DNA of 6,449 nt from Acidobacteriota bacterium (GTDB lineage: Bacteria > Acidobacteriota > UBA6911): positions 1-6,449 of the forward strand of contig JAFNAH010000084.1 of assembly GCA_017860075.1 (NCBI GenBank), in the 5' to 3' direction. Below the pieces are notes generated by a model. It did not search any database. It was not told where the DNA came from and saw only the letters and a list, made by a program, of their open reading frames with translations. The first letter of the stretch is position 1. Each line of letters starts with the position of its first letter. The translations under genes were made by a program, and so were the position numbers. This document shows positions 1 through 6,449 of this stretch, one piece after another.

Positions 1-254
1 CCGCCATTCACCATATTCCCGAAATAGTATTCGTGCAGCCGCATCCCGTTGAACTCCCAACCGAATCTGCGGCTCAGTTCGGCATACTCGGGCGTGGCGA
101 CCTTACCCTCTTTCAGCAGGGCGTCCAGGGTTTCCACAAGCTTGTTCGTATTCGTGACGTAACCCTTGTAAAGGGTAAAATGGTTGTTCAGAAGGGTATC
201 GCTGAATCCTGCCGTGCCCAGCAGGTGCTCGAAATTCATCGGATCATAGGCCAT
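1..254 (-). CDS. Fe/Mn superoxide dismutase family protein, N-terminal part (runs off the window)
   Basis: Superoxide dismutases convert superoxide to oxygen and hydrogen peroxide at a single Fe or Mn ion. The window holds the first 84 residues, which cover the helical hairpin domain and two of the four expected metal ligands. These are His25 (context LNNHFTLYKGYVTNTN) and His74 (context FNGMRLHEYYFGNM). The other two ligands, an Asp and a His, would lie in the missing C-terminal half. The YVTNTN stretch after the first His is characteristic of the family. Two surroundings differ from well-known enzymes: the HHxxYV gateway reads LYKGYV, and the aromatic run after the second His ends in Phe rather than Trp. 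There is no signal peptide, so it is probably cytoplasmic. The ATG at 254-252 follows an AAAGGAG ribosome site (complement of 261-267) with a 6-base spacer, which fixes the start. It lies 92 bases downstream of the tyrosine phenol-lyase on the same strand and could be co-transcribed. Fe or Mn preference cannot be told from this part. Confidence 0.85.
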   Translation of the reverse strand, partial: MAYDPMNFEHLLGTAGFSDTLLNNHFTLYKGYVTNTNKLVETLDALLKEGKVATPEYAELSRRFGWEFNGMRLHEYYFGNMVNG

Positions 255-346
255 ATTTTTCTCCTTTCCCTGCCGCGAATGGTTTCACAGTTTTCTCACG
301 CTGTCCATGCCTTGACGGTCTTTCATTTCGCGATCAAAAAGACTGC

Positions 347-1804
<1,458 letters not shown>

Positions 1805-1806
1805 TT

Positions 1807-1818
1807 ACCACGAGTGGT
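1807..1818. promoter_or_regulatory. Perfect 12-base dyad between divergent genes, possible operator
   Basis: The sequence ACCACGAGTGGT is a perfect inverted repeat (ACCAC, GA spacer, GTGGT). It lies 48 bases upstream of the tyrosine phenol-lyase start and about 34 bases upstream of the -35 of the candidate plus-strand promoter. The heptamer CATCGAT occurs on either side of it, at 1779-1785 and 1834-1840. The position would suit a regulator binding site in a divergent promoter region. A dyad this short can occur by chance, and no regulator gene is in view. Confidence 0.25.
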
Positions 1819-1851
1819 CCCGACGCGTAAAAGCATCGATTTCATGTCTTG

Positions 1852-1880
1852 TTGAGAACTGGCGGGAATCGAGTTATTCT
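1852..1880 (+). promoter_or_regulatory. Candidate sigma70-type promoter for the plus-strand gene series
   Basis: TTGAGA at 1852-1857 matches the -35 consensus at 5 of 6 positions. TATTCT at 1875-1880 matches the -10 consensus at 4 of 6. The spacer is exactly 17 bases. Transcription would start near 1887, giving a leader of about 50 bases before the kinase ATG at 1940. It is the best promoter-like arrangement I found in the divergent intergenic region. It is a pattern match only. Confidence 0.4.
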
Positions 1881-1939
1881 CCGGAACCAGGATGTTGATT
1901 TGGGTTCGAGCTCACCTATCGACCATGGGGACCTGACAG

Positions 1940-2683
1940 ATGGCCACCAATCGCAAAACGAAGCCGCGACAGAAACCAACCCGAAGGCCCGGCCCGCGGA
2001 CGCTCGCCATCGACATAGGCGGGAGCGGAATCAAGGCCATGGTGCTGAACCACAAGGGCACCCCGGTTACCAAACGGCTCCGCCACCCTACCCCGCGAAC
2101 CCCGCGACCGCGAACCGTCGTCGATGCCATCTGCACAATGATTCCGGCGCGAGTCAAGTTCGATCGGGTCTCGGTCGGGTTCCCGGGTGTAGTAACGCGG
2201 GGCGTGGTCTACACCGCCGTGAACCTGCATCCCGACTGGGTCGGATTCGATCTGGCGCGCACCCTGCAGCGGAGGCTCGGGAAGCCGGTCAGGGTGGCAA
2301 ACGACGCCGACATTCAGGGCTATGGCGTTATCGAAGGCGTGGGGGTCGAATTGGTTCTGACCCTCGGTACGGGACTCGGTTCGGCTCTTTTTGTCGATGG
2401 GTGCCTGGTCCCCAACCTGGAGCTGGCCCATCACCCGTTCCGCAAACGACAGACCTACGAGGAACAGGTAGGCCGCGCTGCTCTCGACGTTGTCGGTAAG
2501 AAGAGATGGAACCGGCGGGTTTTGCAGATGCTGGATCTGCTGGGACGAATCATCAATTACCGCAAAGCCTATCTTGGGGGCGGCAACGCCAAGAAGCTCG
2601 AGGGGCCTTTGCCCAGGAATGTCCGGGTCGTAAGCAACGAGGCCGGGCTTCTCGGCGGCATCGCGCTCTGGCACAAACACTGA
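1940..2683 (+). CDS. ppgK: Polyphosphate-glucokinase-like ROK family sugar kinase
   Basis: ROK kinases phosphorylate hexoses; the polyphosphate glucokinase branch makes glucose 6-phosphate using polyphosphate and often also ATP. The 247-residue protein shows the phosphate-1 loop AIDIGGSGIK (residues 23-32), a VGFPGVV segment (79-85) and the catalytic-Asp motif VANDAD, with Asp122 as the likely base. The phosphate-2 loop is LTLGTGLGSALF (140-151), and a C-terminal YLGGGNAKK and SNEAGLLGG follow. The short length, the VPNLELAHH segment and the absence of the CxCGxxGC zinc motif place it nearer polyphosphate glucokinases than typical zinc-binding ROK glucokinases. The first 20 residues are very basic, with eight Lys/Arg. 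The start is set by the in-frame stop at 1934-1936 just upstream; the ribosome site is weak (a GGGG run at 1927-1930). It is the first gene of the plus-strand series, 76 bases before the M24 peptidase. Family membership is clear; phosphate donor and sugar are inferred. Confidence 0.8.
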   Translation: MATNRKTKPRQKPTRRPGPRTLAIDIGGSGIKAMVLNHKGTPVTKRLRHPTPRTPRPRTVVDAICTMIPARVKFDRVSVGFPGVVTRGVVYTAVNLHPDWVGFDLARTLQRRLGKPVRVANDADIQGYGVIEGVGVELVLTLGTGLGSALFVDGCLVPNLELAHHPFRKRQTYEEQVGRAALDVVGKKRWNRRVLQMLDLLGRIINYRKAYLGGGNAKKLEGPLPRNVRVVSNEAGLLGGIALWHKH

Positions 2684-2742
2684 GCGAGGATACAGGACCC
2701 ACTCGTGCTCTTGAAACTTCAGAGGCTAACCAGGTAAGCGCT

Positions 2743-2758
2743 CTGCCACGGAGGGCAG
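2743..2758 (+). promoter_or_regulatory. Small hairpin holding the ribosome site of the M24 peptidase
   Basis: CTGCC at 2743-2747 pairs perfectly with GGCAG at 2754-2758 around the loop ACGGAG. The Shine-Dalgarno GGAGGG (2750-2755) lies across the loop and the 3' arm, directly before the ATG at 2760. The stem has only five base pairs, so a modest effect on translation is the most that can be proposed. The 11-mer CGGAGGGCAGG here recurs exactly at the glpD ribosome site (6137-6147). Confidence 0.3.
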
Positions 2759-2759
2759 G

Positions 2760-4121
2760 ATGCCTTTTCGCCGGACAACTGCAATCGCGATCCTCACCCT
2801 GTCTTTGTCAACCGCCTCAAGCCTTTTCCCTGCGGCCCCGAAGCCGCAACCGTTGCCCCCGCTTCGCGAGCAGGCTGCGATACGGCAACAGTGGCTCAAG
2901 ATCCGCCTGGAGCGGGTGCTTCCTCAACTCATGAGGAAGCACGGTGTCGCCATGTGGCTGGTTGTCTCTCGCGAATACAACGAGGACCCGGCCTTTTTTT
3001 CGCTGGTCTCACCAACTGTGTTGGCCGCACGGCGGCGCACAATCCTCGTGTTTTTTGATCGAGGCGCCGAAAGAGGGGTGGAGCGACTGAGCCTGGGCGG
3101 CGGATCCAACGACGGGTTGTACCAGGTCCTGCGAGATCCCTCAGCAGAAGCGCGTGAATTGTGGGGGGAAGGCCAGTGGACCCTGCTCCGGAAGGTCATC
3201 GAACAACGCAATCCCCGGAACATCGCGGTGGATATCTCACAAACCCATGCGTTTTCCGACGGACTCTCCGCAGGCGAATGGGAGAAGCTGCAGCAGGTGC
3301 TGGGTCCTGAGTACGGCAGTCGGATCACCCGGGCCGAATTGCTTCCTCTCGAATATATCTCGGTTCGAATTCCCGAGATGCTCCGCTATTACCGGCAGTT
3401 GATGGAGACCGCCCACTGGCTCATCGGTCGCGCTTTCTCCAACGAAGTGATACAGCCCGGCAAGTCTACCAATCAGGACGTCGTGTGGTGGTTGCGACAG
3501 GAATTGAACGGCATGGGGTTGGCAACCTGGTTTCACCCCTCGGTCCGGGTGCAGCGCAAGGGATCGGGAGTCAATCCGACGCCCGGTGACGATTCGGCTG
3601 AAATCATCAACCGCGGTGATGTCCTCCACGTGGATTTCGGGACCAATGCAATGGGGTTCGCCACAGACACGCAGCACATGGCATATGTGCTGCGCGAGGG
3701 TGAAGAAGACGTGCCCGCCGGGCTCAAGGCGGCGCTTGGGACTGCAAACCGGCTGCAGGACATCGTAATAGAGCGGATGAAGCCGGGGCGCACGGGCAAC
3801 GAGATCCTTGCCGACGCTCTCAGGGCGATGCGCGCGGAAAACATCAAAGGATCGGTCTATTCCCACCCCATCGGGGACCACGGGCACGGGGCGGGTCCGC
3901 TGGTCGGACTGTGGGATCGGCAGGAAGGAGTTCCCGACCGCGGCGACGTTCCGGTTATTCCGGATACATGGTTTTCAATCGAGTTGAGCGTCCGCGCTCC
4001 GGTGCCCGAATGGGGCGGCCAGGAGCTGTTCATCGGCGCGGAGGAGGATATAACCGTCGACGCGGACGGGAAGGCTTCCTGGGTGCTGCCAAGGCAGACC
4101 GCATATCATCTCGTCCGATAG
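2760..4121 (+). CDS. Exported M24 family metallopeptidase (Xaa-Pro aminopeptidase-like)
   Basis: M24B enzymes use a two-metal centre in a pita-bread fold to remove N-terminal residues, typically before proline, or to split prolyl dipeptides. This 453-residue protein starts with a Sec-type signal: basic MPFRR, a hydrophobic stretch at about 6-24, then a Pro/Ala-rich segment with likely cleavage near 25-26. There is no lipobox Cys. An N-terminal creatinase-like domain (about 40-200) precedes the catalytic domain (about 205-450). All five metal ligands can be placed: Asp292 (HVDFG) and Asp303 (ATDTQ) with ten residues between, His369 (SHPIG), Glu408 (SIELS) and Glu428 (GAEEDI). His376 matches the second conserved His of PepP. 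The Arg usually two residues before the last Glu ligand (RIEDD in PepP) is Gly426. The start has GGAGGG five bases upstream. It probably acts in the periplasm or outside the cell in peptide use. Exact peptide specificity cannot be read from sequence. Confidence 0.88.
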   Translation: MPFRRTTAIAILTLSLSTASSLFPAAPKPQPLPPLREQAAIRQQWLKIRLERVLPQLMRKHGVAMWLVVSREYNEDPAFFSLVSPTVLAARRRTILVFFDRGAERGVERLSLGGGSNDGLYQVLRDPSAEARELWGEGQWTLLRKVIEQRNPRNIAVDISQTHAFSDGLSAGEWEKLQQVLGPEYGSRITRAELLPLEYISVRIPEMLRYYRQLMETAHWLIGRAFSNEVIQPGKSTNQDVVWWLRQELNGMGLATWFHPSVRVQRKGSGVNPTPGDDSAEIINRGDVLHVDFGTNAMGFATDTQHMAYVLREGEEDVPAGLKAALGTANRLQDIVIERMKPGRTGNEILADALRAMRAENIKGSVYSHPIGDHGHGAGPLVGLWDRQEGVPDRGDVPVIPDTWFSIELSVRAPVPEWGGQELFIGAEEDITVDADGKASWVLPRQTAYHLVR

Positions 4122-4130
4122 GCCGCCAGA

Positions 4131-4165
4131 GTCTCTGCGTCGGAGACGTTGGGGTTCACATCCCC
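4131..4165 (+). other. Two short inverted repeats in the gap before the lactonase gene
   Basis: The 57-base gap between the peptidase and the next gene holds GTCTC (4131-4135) pairing with GAGAC (4143-4147). GGGG (4151-4154) can pair with CCCC (4162-4165). No U-run follows either, so an intrinsic terminator is unlikely. The C-run could instead pair with GGG of the ribosome site (GAGGG, 4168-4172), making two mutually exclusive pairings. The stems are four or five pairs only and may be chance. Confidence 0.2.
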
Positions 4166-4178
4166 CTGAGGGTAAAGA

Positions 4179-6152
4179 ATGAGCGATGCTGCCAATCTAC
4201 ACATGATCCGCTGCGGGCGCTTGGACGCTCCGCCTCAGGGTGTCGAGCTGCGGGCCGGACCGCTGGTGATGCTGTTTGATCCCGAGACAACGAACCTGCG
4301 CAGGATACGGTTCGGCAAGCTGGAAGTGCTCCGCAACATCTACGTCGCCGTCAGGGACCGCGGCTGGAGAACGGTCCCCCCGAAGCTTTCCGGCATGAAT
4401 CTGAACCGGTCCGCAGACAGCTTCGACCTCGAGTTCGACGTCGAGTGTCGCGAGCGTGAGATTGGATTCTCGTGGCACGGCCGGATTGAAGGCGGCCAGG
4501 ACGGGACCGTGACCTTCGCCATGGAGGGCGAGGCGCTCACCGACTTTCTGCGCAACCGGATCGGATTCTGCGTGCTCCATCCCATTCGTGAGTGCGCCGG
4601 CAGGCCCTGCTCCGTCGAGAAGGTCGACGGAACCAGAGAAGAGGGTGTCTTCCCGGAGCGGATATCGCCGCACCAGCCGTTCAAGAGCATTCGGGCCATC
4701 TCGCACGAGATCGCCCATGGGCTCCTCGCGGAAGTGAGGATGGAGGGCGACACCTTCGAGATGGAGGATCAGCGCAATTGGTCCGATGCATCCTACAAGA
4801 CTTATTGCACACCGCTTTCGCTTCCGATGCCGGTGAAGATTGCCGCAGGTACAAGGATCCGGCAATCGGTGACTTTGAGCCTCGCGGGTATCCCGCCCGA
4901 TGATCCTGTGATTGAGCCCGCGCGCTCGACGGTTGTGCGGGTCGCAGTCACAGACCAGCCGCCGGCGACGCTCCCTGCGCTGGGCCTGGCGATGGCGATC
5001 GATCAGGGAGCGCCCGGAGACACTGAAATCCGGCGGCTGCTGGCTCTCAACCTGGCACACCTGCGGGTTGACCTCCACCCCTTCGACCCGGATTGCGCCG
5101 ATCACTTCCAGGCAGGTCACGCGCTGGCCGGCCGTCTCGGCATCCCGCTCGAAGCCGCCGTCCACCTGTCAGACCGGGCAGACGCCGAGCTGGCTGCGGT
5201 GGCTTCGGAGTGCAGGCGCCTCAAGGTAACGGTTGCGCGCTGGCTCATATTCCATCGCAAGGAAGGTTCGACATCGCGGCCCTGGGTCGAACTGGCCCGT
5301 CGAAGACTCGGTTCCGTGTGTCCCGGCGCCCAGCTCGGCGCAGGGACCGATGGCTATTTCGCCGAGATAAACCGCGCCCGACCGCCGGCTCCAATCCTCG
5401 ACGTCGTATGCTACCCGGTCGTCCCACAAGTCCATGCGACCGACGACACTACCCTGGTGGAGAACCTTGTCCCGCAATCATGGATCGTGGCCAACGCGCG
5501 GGAATTTTCCGGCCGGCCCATCGCCGTAACCCCTGTCACACTGAAATCCCGCAGCCACTCGAGCGGATTGGACCAGCAGTCTTCTCTGGCGACCGGGCGG
5601 CTGCCTGCAGGAGTGGACGCGCGCCAGTTGTCGCTCTTCGGTGCGGGATGGACGCTGGGCAGTCTCAAGTACCATTCCGAGAGCGGGGCCTCCAGCCTGA
5701 CCTACTACGAGACGATCGGCTGGCGAGGGGTGATGGAAAGCGGGCGAGGTTCACCCCTGCCCGAGGCCTTCATGTCGATCCCGGGGGCTGTGTTTCCGCT
5801 GTATCACGTGCTGGCAGATTTCGGTGAGTTCGCCGGCGGGGAAGCGTTCCCTTCTCTCTCGAGCGAGCCGGAACGAGTGGAGTCGCTGGTAATGACGAAG
5901 GCGGGAAAGACCCGGGTCATGGCAGCCAATCTCGGGGCGATGCCGGAGACTATTCACGTGGCCGTGTCGGAACTCCAAGGCGAGGTCAGAGTGCGTTACC
6001 TGGACGAGCGCAACGCCGTTGAAGCGATGCGGAATCCTGAAGCGTTCAGATCAGACCCTGGTGCCCGCATGTCTGTGGAGGGTGGAATCGTCGAACTCGA
6101 ACTTCTGCCCTACGGCCTGGTCCGGATCGATTCAGGCGGAGGGCAGGGTTAG
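4179..6152 (+). CDS. apnL: D-apionate lactonase family protein
   Basis: By family resemblance this is a D-apionate lactonase (ApnL), which opens D-apionolactone to D-apionate in breakdown of the plant branched sugar apiose. I recognise the family from several segments of the 657-residue protein: LRAGPL (24-29), NIYVAVRDRGW (53-63), RNRIGFCVLHPI (125-136), ISPHQPFKSIRAI (162-174), a block at 195-210 beginning MEDQRNW, and PVTLKSR (452-458). An N-terminal beta-rich domain (about 20-240) is followed by a probable TIM-barrel domain (about 265-530) with GTDGYFAEINR (389-399) and YYETIGWRG (509-517), and a C-terminal beta domain (about 560-650). Glu396 and Glu511 sit where barrel hydrolases often carry acidic catalytic residues; that is an inference. 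There is no signal peptide, so it is cytoplasmic. GAGGG lies six bases before the ATG. The next gene starts immediately after its stop. No apiose dehydrogenase or apionate-processing gene is visible, so the substrate could be a related sugar lactone or glycoside. Confidence 0.65.
   Translation: MSDAANLHMIRCGRLDAPPQGVELRAGPLVMLFDPETTNLRRIRFGKLEVLRNIYVAVRDRGWRTVPPKLSGMNLNRSADSFDLEFDVECREREIGFSWHGRIEGGQDGTVTFAMEGEALTDFLRNRIGFCVLHPIRECAGRPCSVEKVDGTREEGVFPERISPHQPFKSIRAISHEIAHGLLAEVRMEGDTFEMEDQRNWSDASYKTYCTPLSLPMPVKIAAGTRIRQSVTLSLAGIPPDDPVIEPARSTVVRVAVTDQPPATLPALGLAMAIDQGAPGDTEIRRLLALNLAHLRVDLHPFDPDCADHFQAGHALAGRLGIPLEAAVHLSDRADAELAAVASECRRLKVTVARWLIFHRKEGSTSRPWVELARRRLGSVCPGAQLGAGTDGYFAEINRARPPAPILDVVCYPVVPQVHATDDTTLVENLVPQSWIVANAREFSGRPIAVTPVTLKSRSHSSGLDQQSSLATGRLPAGVDARQLSLFGAGWTLGSLKYHSESGASSLTYYETIGWRGVMESGRGSPLPEAFMSIPGAVFPLYHVLADFGEFAGGEAFPSLSSEPERVESLVMTKAGKTRVMAANLGAMPETIHVAVSELQGEVRVRYLDERNAVEAMRNPEAFRSDPGARMSVEGGIVELELLPYGLVRIDSGGGQG
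6105..6146 (+). promoter_or_regulatory. Two-part stem burying the glpD ribosome site inside the end of the lactonase gene
   Basis: CTGCCCT (6105-6111) pairs perfectly with AGGGCAG (6140-6146). Inside it, GCCTG (6115-6119) pairs perfectly with CAGGC (6133-6137). A small internal loop separates the two stems, and the terminal loop is 13 bases. The 3' arm contains most of the GGAGGG (6138-6143) expected to serve the glpD start at 6153. Ribosomes finishing the lactonase would melt this stem, which would couple glpD translation to lactonase translation. The pairing is read directly from the sequence; the regulatory role is inferred. No U-run follows, so it does not look like a terminator. Confidence 0.4.
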
Positions 6153-6449
6153 ATGAACCGTGATGAACAAATCGGGCGGATACGTGACCGGTCCGGGCCA
6201 TGGGACATTCTGGTCATCGGCGGTGGCGCGACCGGGGCCGGGATCGCCGTAGATGCGGCCTCGCGCGGTTTCGATGTCGTCCTGGTCGACTTGAGCGATT
6301 TCGGCAAGGGCACCTCGAGCCGGAGCACGAAACTCGTGCATGGCGGGGTACGGTATCTCGAGCAGGGCAACATATCGCTGGTGATGGACGCTTTGAAGGA
6401 GCGGGGCGTCCTGCGCGAGAATGCGCCGCACCTGGTGCGCGACCTTGCC
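6153..6449 (+). CDS. glpD: FAD-dependent glycerol-3-phosphate dehydrogenase, N-terminal part (runs off the window)
   Basis: GlpD oxidises sn-glycerol 3-phosphate to dihydroxyacetone phosphate at the membrane and passes electrons to quinone. Ninety-nine residues are present. The FAD-binding Rossmann motif DILVIGGGATGAG occupies residues 18-30, and the acidic residue ending the second strand is Asp46 in VVLVD. The family signature follows as GTSSRSTKLVHGG (53-65) and VRYLEQG (66-72). The match to the GlpD signature GTSSRS-K-L-HGG-RYLE is close, so the family is clear even from this fragment. The ATG follows the lactonase stop with no base between (TAGATG). A GGAGGGCAGG ribosome site lies inside the lactonase reading frame at 6138-6147. 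This arrangement argues for one transcript and translational coupling. Other FAD oxidoreductases of the DAO fold are a less likely alternative. Confidence 0.92.
   Translation, partial: MNRDEQIGRIRDRSGPWDILVIGGGATGAGIAVDAASRGFDVVLVDLSDFGKGTSSRSTKLVHGGVRYLEQGNISLVMDALKERGVLRENAPHLVRDLA

Noticed and set aside
255..346. Possible small gene or terminator between the lyase and the superoxide dismutase
   Set aside because: No convincing open frame, stem with U-run or RNA motif was seen in these 92 bases apart from the dismutase ribosome site.
1925..1936. Upstream in-frame ATG at 1925 as the ROK kinase start
   Set aside because: It meets a TGA stop after three codons, so it cannot begin the kinase.
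1916..2680. 254-codon open frame on the minus strand opposite the ROK kinase
   Set aside because: It is nearly co-extensive with a gene that has clear kinase motifs, and its translation resembles no protein family I know.
4131..4165. Intrinsic terminator between the peptidase and the lactonase
   Set aside because: The stems are short and no U-run follows; the gap is small and the genes are co-directional.
4197..5165. 322-codon open frame on the minus strand opposite the lactonase
   Set aside because: It has high Arg/His content, typical of an antisense shadow, and lies wholly inside a recognised gene.

Overview
This is a GC-rich bacterial window of ordinary chromosomal character. Gene spacing is tight, purine-rich Shine-Dalgarno (SD) sequences precede almost every start, and all visible starts are ATG. 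I see no rRNA, tRNA, CRISPR array, transposase or phage gene. The gene mix is a secreted M24 peptidase, a polyphosphate-glucokinase-like ROK kinase, an atypical Fe/Mn superoxide dismutase and a tyrosine phenol-lyase. It would fit an Acidobacteriota-like heterotroph, but that is a weak inference from protein style; no marker gene is present.

The layout is divergent around a 180-base intergenic region (1760-1939). On the minus strand, reading leftward, lie a complete tyrosine phenol-lyase (347-1759) and, 92 bases further on, the N-terminal part of a superoxide dismutase that runs off the window (1-254). On the plus strand lie four genes in series: the ROK kinase (1940-2683), the exported M24 metallopeptidase (2760-4121), a D-apionate-lactonase-family protein (4179-6152) and the start of an FAD-dependent glycerol-3-phosphate dehydrogenase (6153 to the edge). 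Gaps shrink along this series (76, 57, then 0 bases), so an operon is plausible. A good sigma70-like promoter (1852-1880) points into it.

Functionally, the plus-strand genes suggest carbohydrate and polyol use: phosphorylation of a hexose, hydrolysis of a branched-sugar lactone, and feeding of glycerol 3-phosphate into dihydroxyacetone phosphate. The peptidase and the tyrosine phenol-lyase point to peptide and amino-acid use. No transporter, regulator or apiose dehydrogenase is in view, so a complete pathway cannot be claimed.

The points most worth a second look are these: the lactonase-family gene abutting glpD, whose SD is predicted to be buried in a two-part stem; the near-perfect match of the tyrosine phenol-lyase to the known active site; the unusual active-site surroundings of the superoxide dismutase; and the basic N-terminal tail on the ROK kinase. 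I found no clear evidence of a wholly new system.
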